Shown here: positions 20,991 to 31,536 of the stretch, one piece after another
How the letters are laid out: the number at the start of each line of letters is the position of its first letter
Numbering within the stretch: position 1 is the first letter of the stretch
Origin: Cylindrotheca closterium
Lineage: Eukaryota; Bacillariophyta; Bacillariophyceae; Bacillariales; Bacillariaceae
DNA: 64,000 bases
Reading direction: 5' to 3'
Assembly: GCA_933822405.4 (NCBI GenBank)
Contig: CAKOGP040000001.1
Span: forward strand, 381,083-445,082
Position numbers and translations under genes: made by a program
Notes under the pieces: model-generated
Seen by the model: the letters and a program-made list of their open reading frames with translations, nothing else
What the model was told of the DNA's origin: nothing
Databases searched by the model: none

Positions 20991-21308
20991 TTTCAGCAGG
21001 ACAAGACACAAGCTCTGATAATCAAATATTTCTGTTTTCTTGTTTCGGGGAAGTGATTGCCCATTACATGCTACTGATGATGTCGACGTCATCACGATAT
21101 GAAGCGTAGCGCTATAGTGTCATGAGCTTTCGCTCAATGCAAAAGTAGTTGTCGGACCACTTTCCTCTGTAAACTCGCGAGAAGCTTCACCATTGGTCGA
21201 CCAGCTGGAAAGTGGAGTTCTACTGAACAAACACTACATAGTCCAATGAGAGTATTTCGTTAACCGCTCCATACTAGAAGAAGCCCAAAATACTCGACGT
21301 CTATCTTA
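20991..21308. other. Convergent 3' region, 318 bp, with a near-perfect 20-bp palindrome
   Basis: The stretch lies between the stop codons of two convergent genes. At 21075-21094 TGATGATGTCGACGTCATCA is self-complementary apart from one G/T pair and contains TGACGT-like half sites. No gene was seen. Confidence 0.5.
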
Positions 21309-23027
21309 TTATTTGGCGGATGCCTTGTTCTTCTTTGTATGGAATTCTGTAAGCGTCTTGTCCAATCGAACAAAGAACTCATCCAGTTCCTGTGTACTAA
21401 CACCAATCGCACAGGCGGCAGTCATGTAGGCATGCCCAAAGTTGGCCGTCGAACTTCCAAATCCTACAAAATCGTGGCCACCCATGATTTTCACTTCACC
21501 TCGTGGAACTACCCGTGTTCCACTCACACACCGACTGAAGAGCATGGCACCAAAACTTGAAATCTCCTTGGCGACCGATGCGAGGTAATCGGCTTCCGAC
21601 TCGTCGTCTCGTTTGGATCGGGCAAGCCCATCCAACGTCATTCCAAAGGATATGGTATTTGCGGGACAGGATAGGATTCGTTCTCCATGTTTATCCGCCA
21701 CTGCTTGCAATCGATTGGGAAAGGTTTCCAACATTGTTTGGCGTTCCTTCAAGAGTCTTGTGTAACCATTGAGGCCCATTGATAAAAGAGTAATGAAAAG
21801 GTCCACAATGGGCGATGACGAAGCCCTTCCAGCACTGAATTGGTACATAGAGTATATCAAAGCACCTGTTAGATCCTTGTGTATGGTTCAACTAGCATCA
21901 TTTACCGCCATGTATACTTGTTTTGTAGTAGTACTTACTACACCTTTCCAACCAGAGCAGTGACTTTTTTGTGGGGTGACAAAATGATGGCTCCTCCTGC
22001 AAGAATCAACTCAAAGGCAGCCGTGGTGTTAGGTAAAAAATCATAATGATACAACTCAATACTTCAGCAAGCTCCAATTTTAAAAGAAAAACGCACCCAC
22101 TGGAACCAGGAAATTCTTATCGGTCGAACATACAATCGCATCCACCCGTCCAACCACACAGGCCCGATTGATGAGTTTGCACGTCTTGGGACACTGCAAG
22201 CCATAGGCGTTGTTAATGACATGGTGGACATTGGTTTTCGCACATAGCTTGGCAATTTCATCCACAGAGTCTGGGACACGCGGTGCAAAACAAGAAGTGG
22301 TGGTGATGACTGCTAACACCTTGTCACCGTACTGAGCAAGAGCCTGTTCCATGGCTTGGACATCGGTCACCACCTCGTCGCCCTGAATGGTCGTGGGCAC
22401 CACGACACATTCCAAGCCAGCACTTGAAATGGCCTTGAAACAACTCTTTTGATCGATCCTGCTCCACAAGACAATAGTTTTGTTGGAATCGCTGCCTTCG
22501 GAACTTTTCAAGCTACTCAACAATAGGGACATGCTCATTCCAGTGCACAAGGGCAGCAATATTCCGCTCGCCGCAGGCCCCTTGGCATTCAAACCGCTGC
22601 CTCGTCGAATCGCATCCAAGGCCAACAGTAGCGTGAGCTTGACCAACGCACTGGATCCAGCCGCCTTGGGTTGTGGTTCGGTAATGTCTCCACTTCGTCC
22701 CATTCCATGACTCAATCCAAAATGCCGTTGGGCCACCAAGGAGGAATAGACCCGACCTTCGCGTTCGCCCACTCCGCACCATCGACTCTCCTCGCCATCA
22801 CCGTCGCCCCCAGTCGCCATGGTTTTGTTGTTGGTATCCAAAATGGAAAACAAAAACAAGAGATTTTGAATTTGGACGTCCGAAAATCCTGCATTGGGCA
22901 ATCGTCGATTGACAAAGAGCGACCGAAACTGTTTGTTGGAGGCAATTAAATTGGAAATTCCCACTGTAGCATGTGTCTTGGGAATATTCAATGCCTGGAA
23001 GGATTTTTCAAGCTCTTTGGTTTCCAT
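21309..23027 (-). CDS. SEPSECS: SepSecS: O-phosphoseryl-tRNA(Sec) selenium transferase
   Basis: This PLP enzyme makes selenocysteinyl-tRNA from phosphoseryl-tRNA(Sec) and selenophosphate. Three exons fit: 22097-23027, 21944-21996 and 21309-21875 (516 aa; human 501). Family blocks are clear: GVGEREGRVYSSLV, GHGMGRSGDI, QPKAAGSS, TGMSMSLLL, RIDQKSCFKAI, SCFAPRVPD, NNAYGLQ, the PLP lysine in TDKNFLVPVGG, then SAGRASSSPIVD and the C-terminal SGTRVVPRG. The first intron is consensus. The second is weaker (donor GTGTAG, acceptor CACAAG), chosen because it keeps frame; the local sequence there, ~12 residues longer than human, should be treated as provisional. Its presence implies a eukaryotic-type selenocysteine pathway. 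Confidence 0.9.
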
Positions 23028-23752
23028 TCTATTGTATTCTACAGTACCTATTGGATTTGCTGTGTTGGGGATGATGATGTGTGTCGTCTGAGATGTTGAT
23101 CGTAGGATCTTGATGATGTGTGCGTGTGTTGGGTGTTGGTGTCAAAAATCGATCTGACGTGCGATAGACGGACGGGTCTGATATTTTCGATCTTGCCAAA
23201 ACTGAAAACTTGGAACACACGTGCCCACTTTGAAAGATAGTTCTGTACTGCATTGTACATCCTTTTCACCATTGCTGATAATCACATCTACCATTGAAGC
23301 TATTCTGATGGAGTTGAAAGATTGAAAAGTACACAAGGTATCGTAAACTAATAGGTATATAATACCAATACAGTACATTATGCTCTACCGTACAAGGACA
23401 CAAGGACCCCAATTCTATTCGGATGAAGGATTGTTGATTGATTCCTCCGACTTGTCATTGGTCGCGAAATATCAAAATGCTTCCGGGTGGATGAGAGCCC
23501 GACAAAATTCAAACGAAACAGAGGCATTCAACACTCGCATTTGAACCTTGAAAGTTCACGTCAAGGACGCGTACTCCCATGCTTTAGCTCAGTAAAGCTG
23601 TCACTATATCTCTATATTTTAATCGGGGGGAGAAAGTCAATTTTGAGTTAGTTGGAATATTGGCGACACGATACAGCAAAACGGGAAGCACGGAGAAAGC
23701 GAACAGGAGACTCGCTCGATAACTTCTCTCAGCTTTCCATAGAACGGTGGAC
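23028..23752. promoter_or_regulatory. Divergent promoter region, 725 bp
   Basis: It separates the head-to-head SepSecS and coiled-coil genes. A TACAGTA heptamer lies 13 bases upstream of the SepSecS ATG (23040-23046) and another at 23369-23375. A TG/GT-rich patch lies near 23080-23140. No coding potential. Confidence 0.5.
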
Positions 23753-26700
23753 ATGGCCAACCCACCAATATTAACGTTCTGGACAGTCACGGGAGATGAA
23801 AAAGTTACTGCTTTGAAGGATGCGGAGAATACAGAAGGTCAAATACTGCACCAAGAGAAGGGAAAGAAGTCTTCCTTTCTTTTGAATTTGGACGATGGAG
23901 ATGATAGTTCTCTTGTCGAACGGCCCGATCAAACACAAATCATTGTGGAAAATAATCCAGAACAGCAGAATCACTTCTTTTTAGGAGGCTTTCAGATTGT
24001 CAGCAATGCAAAACAGTCAAAGGTATATCTTACGGGGAGAGATGGCAAAGAAACTTATCTGACAACGTCCAGAGGTATTCCATTCGACAAGGACAGTGGA
24101 AAGCAATGGTACAAGGCCGTTTGCGTCATACCCGGTGGTCCTCGTCTTATTACTCGATTAAGACTGGAAATTTTGAATGTACAAGCACACAAAGAAAAAG
24201 GGGAAACTGACTTGACATTGACCAAGATTCGATATCTCAAGCTGACGGCACGAATACCTGACAAGGCAACGACGGCGACTCATTCAACAATAGCAGCACC
24301 AGCACCAGCAGCTTCTCCTCCAAAACGCGCCGGGCAACTGGGTGCAGCCCCAATGCCAAAAATGCAACCGGGTGCTGACGCAGCCTTTGCAACAGCGCCA
24401 CCATCTTTGTCTGCCATGTTTCAGGGACAACATGGTTCTGCCTTTGTGTCCACCACGAATCCATCAACCGACCTTGGCGGCGGTGGCAGCAGCATGCCAC
24501 CATCCATGATACAGGCCTTTGGAGGTCATGCGTCCGCCTTTCAAGCACCACCACCACAAATGCAGCAAACAGCACCACCATTGACCCAAGATGATTTGGG
24601 AGCCGCCATGGCGGGAATATCCATGATGGCACGATCGACCCAAGAAAGCATGGAAAAGTCATTCAAGACACATGCCAAAGAAATGCAAGCGCACATGGAT
24701 GCTCAGTGGGGACAAGTTCAGGGATACATCAGTTCATTGACGCAAGTAGTAGTTTCCCAAAAGACTGTCTTGGAAGAAAAGAACAAAATCATGCAACAAC
24801 AACATGAAATGGTCGCGCAACAGTCTCTTCAAATTGCCACATTGGTACAGCAACAAAGTGAATTGCAGTCGACCGTACAGTCCTTGCAATCGGATATAAA
24901 GGACTTGCGACAACAAGTCGATAAATCACAATCACTTGAAACTACTGCTGCTACTGCTGCAGATGTCGAGACACGACGAGAAGCAAATGTTTCAGCACCT
25001 CCATCCCACGATGTCTTGCAAGCGGTTGCCAAGACTGCCATTGCCGAACAAACTGCAGCCATTTCACCTTCCATTGAATCCATTCAAACCAATATGGAAT
25101 CATTGAGTGAATACATCAAGGGTGGAGATAATAAAACTACTCAAGAGTCACTCTCGGCAGCGATTGAGAATATTGAAACTGATGTCAAGGCACTGAAACA
25201 AGTCATCGAAGTATCATTATCGAGCAGTAAGGATGATGGGAACATTTTGCAGCAACAGCAACTACAACAAGAGGAAAAATTATCTTCCACCTTGGACTCC
25301 ATCAAATCGGAAATGTCATTATTACGTCAAAGCATTGAAAATGACAGTGGCAAACGAGATCAAATGTCATCTGCACTTGAAAACGTCCAATCCAGTTTGA
25401 CCAAATTGGAACAGATGGAGCGTCGGCCCAACGAATCTGACATGGAAGGCTCTCGTCAAGAAGAACAACAACAGCAGCAGCAGCAACAACAACATCAGGA
25501 ACAACAACATCAGGCACTATCCGCTTCGGTGGATGCTCTGGAAAAAGATGTGGCAACCTTACGGGAATCCGTGGAACAAACGGCCCAAGAAAAGAATAGC
25601 CAACAAAAGGCGCTCCAAGACGATTTGGATTCACTCAAGGGGGATGTATCCGAAATAAAACAAAAAAGTATACAACAAGGGAAGAATAATGATGATGAAA
25701 ACGGCAATAGTACCAAGCTGGCTGCTGCTGCGGAGGAGGAGGAGGAGGAATCATCATCCGATGCAGAAAGAACCAAAGAAATTATCTTGACGGGAATTCG
25801 AGACTTTGAACATGATATTTTTGCCATTCGGTCCTTGGAAGCTGCGGATGACTACGAGTCGGTCGATGAAAATAACAATGGTGATCAACAAGAAAAAGAA
25901 AAGAAGGTCATAGTGGAATCACAAGAGATGGAACTAGGAGTACCCCATTTGCCTCGACCTCTGACACCGGATCGTCCCCCAATCTCGCGGAATCCAGTCT
26001 TGAAGGAATCCATGGTACTCAAGCAGTCCATTGAAGCTCTAAAAGAATTTCGGGAAATTGCCAACAACAAGGAAAGTTTGAAAGCAGCAAGCTCGGGGAG
26101 TTCGGGGGATGATCACTCGACGGCGACGCCTAAATCGGTCCATTCGACATCGACGCCTCCGACTCCGCCAACTCCTCCCACTACCAATTTGTCGTTCGGT
26201 AAGCCTCCTCGTCCCACTGCCAAGTCGACGTCCAACCCTCCTCCATCATCATTGAAGTCACTTGTCCAAACTGGAAGTTTGATGGATGATGAAGAAATGG
26301 TAGAAGGAGAAGTTGTCGAGACGGATATCAGCTTTGGTGACGGTGGTGAATTTATTGTTAGCGTAGAGACACAAGACGCAGCCTCTGGTCCTCCCACCAT
26401 TGTTGTAGAAGACAAGAAGGTGGAAACAACCAAAGAACAAGCCGCCTCGGAAGGGGGCGAAGGCGATTCCGAGAACAACATTACCGAGAGTGAAGGATCA
26501 GCCAAGAGAAACCTTGGTAGCTTGGTCATGGAGCCTAATGGCAGCTTAGTAGTTGATGTTGACGAAGATGGGACGTCTCTGGTTGACATTGATCTCGGTA
26601 GTCTCGGGGAGAAAGAAGGGGTATCCGACAAAGACCAAAATAGTGACGGGGACAATGGGGTTGCTGTCAAGGAGAATACGAGCGATAATGTTACCAAGGC

Positions 26701-26878
26701 GGATGATACACCTAAGGATGGGAAACGGGTGTCTTTTCGTGACACTGCTCTGGAAGATCGATTTGAATACTCACCAGAGGTTCAAAGGTCAACGTCTGCA
26801 TCTACCGAGGGTGAGGAAGCAAGTGAGGGTTTTCTCGAAATGGGGATGAAGCTATTCAATAATGCAGGTTGGTTATAG
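23753..26878 (+). CDS. Long coiled-coil protein with an N-terminal globular domain
   Basis: Single exon, 1041 aa; the ATG at 23753 is preceded by an in-frame GTG that I do not use. Residues ~1-165 look globular and beta-rich (HFFLGGFQIVSNAKQSKVYL ... WYKAVCVIPGGPRLITRLRLEIL). This faintly recalls the N-terminal part of PAAT-like proteins, which I would not press. Residues ~170-290 are Ala/Pro/Met/Gln-rich. Residues ~290-680 are predominantly heptad-like coiled coil with several repeats of the type SLSEYI / ALEKDVATLRESVEQ and poly-Gln runs encoded by CAG/CAA tracts near 25450-25510. The rest is acidic and Ser/Thr/Pro-rich, ending in a short hydrophobic GMKLFNNAGWL. No enzyme motif is seen. 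A scaffold or cytoskeletal adaptor is the natural guess; the family is not recognised. Confidence 0.8.
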   Translation: MANPPILTFWTVTGDEKVTALKDAENTEGQILHQEKGKKSSFLLNLDDGDDSSLVERPDQTQIIVENNPEQQNHFFLGGFQIVSNAKQSKVYLTGRDGKETYLTTSRGIPFDKDSGKQWYKAVCVIPGGPRLITRLRLEILNVQAHKEKGETDLTLTKIRYLKLTARIPDKATTATHSTIAAPAPAASPPKRAGQLGAAPMPKMQPGADAAFATAPPSLSAMFQGQHGSAFVSTTNPSTDLGGGGSSMPPSMIQAFGGHASAFQAPPPQMQQTAPPLTQDDLGAAMAGISMMARSTQESMEKSFKTHAKEMQAHMDAQWGQVQGYISSLTQVVVSQKTVLEEKNKIMQQQHEMVAQQSLQIATLVQQQSELQSTVQSLQSDIKDLRQQVDKSQSLETTAATAADVETRREANVSAPPSHDVLQAVAKTAIAEQTAAISPSIESIQTNMESLSEYIKGGDNKTTQESLSAAIENIETDVKALKQVIEVSLSSSKDDGNILQQQQLQQEEKLSSTLDSIKSEMSLLRQSIENDSGKRDQMSSALENVQSSLTKLEQMERRPNESDMEGSRQEEQQQQQQQQQHQEQQHQALSASVDALEKDVATLRESVEQTAQEKNSQQKALQDDLDSLKGDVSEIKQKSIQQGKNNDDENGNSTKLAAAAEEEEEESSSDAERTKEIILTGIRDFEHDIFAIRSLEAADDYESVDENNNGDQQEKEKKVIVESQEMELGVPHLPRPLTPDRPPISRNPVLKESMVLKQSIEALKEFREIANNKESLKAASSGSSGDDHSTATPKSVHSTSTPPTPPTPPTTNLSFGKPPRPTAKSTSNPPPSSLKSLVQTGSLMDDEEMVEGEVVETDISFGDGGEFIVSVETQDAASGPPTIVVEDKKVETTKEQAASEGGEGDSENNITESEGSAKRNLGSLVMEPNGSLVVDVDEDGTSLVDIDLGSLGEKEGVSDKDQNSDGDNGVAVKENTSDNVTKADDTPKDGKRVSFRDTALEDRFEYSPEVQRSTSASTEGEEASEGFLEMGMKLFNNAGWL

Positions 26879-27126
26879 CTGAGGTTATTTTATGATTAGA
26901 GTCGCAACTTTCTACCGGTACCGTATCTAAAGACTCGAGAAAACTCTAAAATGCAAAATAGCTCTAGGTTAGTTTCTTTTGCGCCTATTGCTTTACTCAT
27001 CGCGGTACGATTCATTCATTCTTCGATTCAAAAATTGAAATTTGGGACAAAACAAAAGACCGAGAAAAAGACCACCTTACAAGTCACTTTCGTCACAACT
27101 TGGGAGGAACAACACAGACAATAACC

Positions 27127-30029
27127 ATGCAGGCTTTGGAGATGGAAAGCGTCAGCCTCATCAACTCGCGAAATCAAAAGAAGCTAGGAAAGCAAGGTTC
27201 CACTGGCGATGACGTAATTCTGGCTGCAGCAATGCGGAAAAACTTCATGACCAAAGTCATGGTCGTTGCCGTCTTGGCCATTCTGGCTCTATTCTACGTA
27301 GCGTCCGCTGACGACGCTCCCAAACCAATTCAGGATGTGAGTAAAGTGGGGGGTGATGGCATTGACGAAAATCCGGCAGTCGTCGGGACACCTGCCGAAA
27401 CCCCAGTTGCACCACCAGTACCCCTTCCACCACCAACTGAAACTCCAGTGGCAGCTACGACTGATGCTCCAGTGGCGGCTATTACTGATGCTCCCGTCGA
27501 AAGTCCTATGGAAGCACCCGTGGAAACTCCCGCAGAAGACAAGGCAACCGACTCACCAACAGCTGCTCCCGTAGAAGACGAAAAGCCTGCTCCAGCTGCC
27601 ACTGCCAAGGCTGGGAAGAAATTGTTTGCAGATGGGGAATACATGTACCGCAATTTTGCCGAAGTCAAGCCTCTGATCGATCATCCACTGCCAGATGATG
27701 AGACTAGAGAAAAGATCGAAGAACAATATGGTAAATGGGGTTTCTTTGATGGCGACGAAGACAATCGACCAACCAATGACTATTTGGCCCCCTTTCCAAA
27801 TCGTGACATGCCTGGTGACGAGATGCCCGAAGATGCCTGGCAAGTGGATGCCGTCTTTGTCAATCACTACTTGGATGCAGCCAACAATATGCTTTCCAAA
27901 GCCGTCGAAGCCATTTATGAAGAACTTGGTCATCCCAAGCCTCCTGATACAGATGGCCAAATTGCTCGCAAGAAAATGTTGCATTGGTCCAAAGTTGATC
28001 TTTCCGGAGTATCTGGGCCACCACCAAAGTATGCCAAGAAAGGAGACCGGGGTGATGGAGGTTGGACTACGGAACGAAGTTTTGATGGTCTGGTTCTTCG
28101 TCTTTTGCATGCCATGATGACCTCGGATACCTTTACCGTTGTGATGGGCGGACACTCGGCTGCGGCTGGACAAGGAAATCACTTTCGACAAAGTTACATG
28201 ATGCAATTTCACAAGGTCTTGGAACCTATCTTTGCTCGCCTTGGTGTCAAATTGATTACTAGAAATGTCGGAATGGGAGGACTTGGTACCGTTCATAACG
28301 GGCTTGGTTCAGGTTCAATCTACGGTGACGAAGTTGACCTTTTGATTTGGGATTCTGGTAAGTTGTATGATAATTTTATTCCACCTGTAAATGGCAATAT
28401 TTTAGTGATATTGATGGTTTTCGTTTCGCTTCAGGCATGACCGAGGGACAAAGTGGGGCACATGTGGATATCTTTTTGCGACAAGGTTTGATTGGCGGTA
28501 ATCGTGTCCCAGTGGTTTGGGGCGGTAACTTTGATTTGTTGAAAATGCTCCACGAAGAAGCCGATGCGGATGTTGGAGAATTCGGTTGGGGCACAGATGC
28601 ACTCCTTGAAGCAACTAGCCAAGAAGAATTTGATGCCCTTCCCTATTCGCAAAAAGGAATGAAATGTGAGGACACCGTCAAGAGTTTGTGCGATGCCGAA
28701 CCTCGATTCTGTGCCAAATGCTGGATCGATCGTGAAGACGGAATCAAACCAGAAAAGAACCAGATTCCCAAGCCAAAGGGACAAGTCAATTGGCATCCTG
28801 GATGGAGAATGCATCAACTTATTGGAAGAACTATGGCCATGGGAGTTCTCAGTGCATTGCAAGCAGCCGTCAACAAGTGGAACGAGAATGTCATGGGTGG
28901 CCCTCCTCTTGCCGATGAATACTGGCATGTAACCGACTACTATGATAATATTCGGGAAAAGGTCAAAAATCTTGACAAGGCACTTGGTGAATGCTACAAG
29001 GACGAAAATTTGCCTGATCGTGTCTGCAACACGCCGATGAAGGTTCGTATACTGAATGCTAGCGGATGACTGTTTGCTCCTTGTCTTTCGTTACTGACAC
29101 TTTGCTTCCATCATTAGGCTCGTACACAGTACACACCCAGAGCAAATCCTGAAGAGACCAGTCTGACCAGCATCATCAAACCAACTGCTGATGGATACGT
29201 CCCAAAGAATGAAAAGAAGGCTTTGTACGAAGGACCTGATGCTCACAACGAATGCTATGATCTACCAGAGGGAGCCATTGATATTTTTGACGTGATGGTC
29301 ACGAGAAGAAGATTGGATGCTGTACCCACAGGAGATGTTCCTACGGAAGGTGCGGTGGCGAAGACAGAGGCGGAACCCTTCAATATTCACACAGATCGAC
29401 AAGTATCAACTCGAATGCTTGGTGATGACGAGGTTGTACCTGGAAAGGGATGGGAGATCTGGGGCGAACCACAAGGTTACTGTGACGGAACGTACAATGC
29501 TGTGTGTTCACTGGAAAGTGACAACGAATGTGCACTCTATGGCCACCATGATGCCCGTGGAGGTATTATTGGAAACGAATTCTCAGGCTGGTTGGTTTTG
29601 ACGCTGGAAGACTTGAAGGAAGGTCTTATCATGATCAAGCTACATACATGGCATAGTCCGGATGAGAGTACAATGACCAAGGATTGGACCTCCGTGAATA
29701 ATGAGCCTACTGGTCGCAGACTTCGAGAAAGAAATCTTTCAACTGAGACTGTTCTGAATGACCAAAGATCTCTCGGAGTGAGGTCCACCGACACTGTCGA
29801 GCTACCAGATACATTTGTGTTCGAATACGCAATCGATGGAAAGGTTACCAGCTTGTCCAAGGCTGACTTCCTCGAAAAGAATCATCACATCCAACGAGTA
29901 GTAGAAATCTTGACCTTGCTGGATGACAAGGAATTCACATCAGAACCCAAGGATGTCGAAGTTGCCATTCGAATGAAAGGCTGCGAGCGCGTTTGTACTT
30001 TTGCATTGACGCATATCTATTGGGCATAA
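27127..30029 (+). CDS. Type II membrane protein with SGNH-like segment
   Basis: Three exons, 27127-28357, 28435-29042 and 29118-30029 (916 aa), all introns GT-AG and frame-consistent. A membrane segment (MVVAVLAILALFYVASA, ~residues 46-62) follows a basic cytosolic tail. Next comes a Pro/Thr/Ala repeat region (ETPVAATTDAPVAAITDAPVE), typical of O-glycosylated stalks. A domain at ~330-400 contains VVMGGHSAAAGQGN followed by ITRNVGMGGLGT and LLIWDSGMTEG. This order resembles SGNH/GDSL hydrolase blocks I, II and III, with Ser in GHS and a WD-S/G block, but a block V His/Asp is not evident. Later regions hold many Cys (CEDTVKSLC, CAKCW, ECYKD, GYCDGTY) suggesting disulfides. The C-terminal ~250 residues look like a separate beta-rich domain. 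Lumenal or surface glycan chemistry is inference. Confidence 0.8.
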
Positions 30030-30090
30030 ACTGATAAATGATAAGCAAAGATTATATACATTTTCCATTACAATTACACTTTTCAATCAA

Positions 30091-30164
30091 GCTGTCTGTG
30101 GTTCTCGAATTTGTGCTGAAGCTATCTGCGGTTCTGGAATTTGTAATGCAGCTTCTGGAATTCC
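30091..30164. repeat. 30-bp tandem repeat, two full copies plus a remnant
   Basis: Copies at 30091-30120 and 30121-30150 share about 24 of 30 bases (GCT-TCTG-GGTTCT-GAATTTGT). A shorter derivative (GCTTCTGGAATTCC) follows. It lies between two convergent genes and may be inside the last exon or 3' UTR of the SET gene. Confidence 0.65.
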
Positions 30165-30240
30165 CCATTGAACTGCGGACTATGAAGCTGATTGTGAATA
30201 AACGGCCAAAACCAAGAGGGAGGTGCAACAGAGGCAATAG

Positions 30241-31185
30241 CTAACTTACCCATAAACTCCCGAACTCGTTATCTTGATTTTCTTCGTCATGGTAAGAAAC
30301 AAACATTTCTTCTCCTTTCTTTATTGGTCTTGTTGCCTTCATATCGAGCATTTCATGCTCAAAATCGATCGAAAGGTTAAGATTCGGATTCATCGAGTGG
30401 TTTACCATATCAAACATTGGAATAACAGCTAAAGTACCATCTCCTAGATCGATTGCACGCGAAATGACTGTCCCGTACATGGATGAATCAGAATCAGCAA
30501 GACCATAGAGCTCCTTCAATTCTGCAAGCCGTCTCAGTCGAATATCCACAGCAGCTCGAATCTTCAGTGGATCCTCGTTTGGCAGGAGATCTTTCTTTAT
30601 TTCGGCAATGCATTTAATGATACTGTTTTCATCATCAGGCGAAACGTTTCTTTCAAAAAGTCGCTGCATGAATGAATCAAGTTAGCATCCCATCGAAATG
30701 TCCACGAGTGCTTCATTAATTCATTCAAACCCGAAATGATCACTAAAACTAACCTGCATAGGGTCATCCCGTTGCCACTGCTGAATCCAAGGCGCCCAAA
30801 AGTTGTTGGACTCCAAGGATGAAAGACAATACTGTGTGAACTCAGCTTGCCATAGATCGGACGGCTCTGCAAACTCGTATTTCTTTCCGAAAGGTCGAAG
30901 CAATCTACTCTGCCGACGGGAATATCTCCTTCTCGTTTTTTTGTGCTTCTTCGTCACTTCGGGTAGAATCACAGCAGCATTGTATTCATGCAACAGAGTA
31001 TCATGTGGTATCCGAATGACAGTGTCACCTTCCTCCACGTCTTCGGTAGCAAAAACACCTCTTCCAGCAACCGACTCAGGGGTTGTGACAAGCCTAGCTG
31101 CAGGCGTCTCGATTCCAACACTGCTGCACCAATCATGAAAGATTGAATCCGAAGATGCTGCCAAAAGATAAATTAGGGTTTTCAT
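30241..31185 (-). CDS. SET-domain protein of the Rubisco LSMT / SETD3 type (3' end uncertain)
   Basis: Exons 30754-31185 and 30241-30663 give 284 aa; the intron (GTTAGT ... TGCAG) keeps frame and joins DDPMQ to RLFERN. The SET core is split as usual in this subfamily: GRGVFATEDVEEGDTVIRIP at the start, then VIPMFDMVNHSMNPNLN (NHS motif) and KKGEEMFVSYHDE (catalytic Tyr). Relatives methylate lysines or histidines of cytosolic or plastid proteins (Rubisco large subunit, aldolase, actin). The Rubisco-substrate-binding C-terminal domain is absent. The frame ends shortly after TTATGG, which is immediately followed by a good donor (GTAAGT at 30249-30244). A final short exon is therefore likely; one in-frame option is 30122-30187, overlapping the tandem repeat. 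No clear presequence, so an upstream exon is also possible. Confidence 0.7.
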
Positions 31186-31536
31186 TTTCGCAATCAGTGT
31201 TTATGCTGATTAAGAGAATGCTACCATTGGTGATGACGGAGTAACCACATTCGTTTCGAAAACGAAGTCGATAGATGATGTGTGCTCGGCGTGGATGCGA
31301 AGTCATTTTTATCGCGTTATTCCTTGAAAAAATGAGCAAAAGCTTTTGTAAATTTGTTATGTTTGTGGTGGCATAAAGCGGTAATTCCCGAGATGACGTG
31401 GAAACGAAATGGATGACGTCGAATTCTCTGCATTGTGATAGAGTCACGGGTCACGGTGGCAGCGTTGCGTAGACTCTAGATGATGGCTCTAAAGATTGCA
31501 AAATATTGCTTCTATGTGTACAAATCTACTCCAAGT
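31186..31536. other. Intergenic, 351 bp
   Basis: It should hold the kinesin 3' UTR and the promoter of the SET gene, both on the minus strand. Nothing distinctive was seen. Confidence 0.4.

Noticed and set aside
26113..26745. A 210-codon minus-strand frame inside the coiled-coil gene
   Set aside because: Complement of the acidic, Ser/Thr-rich C-terminal coding region; low complexity only.
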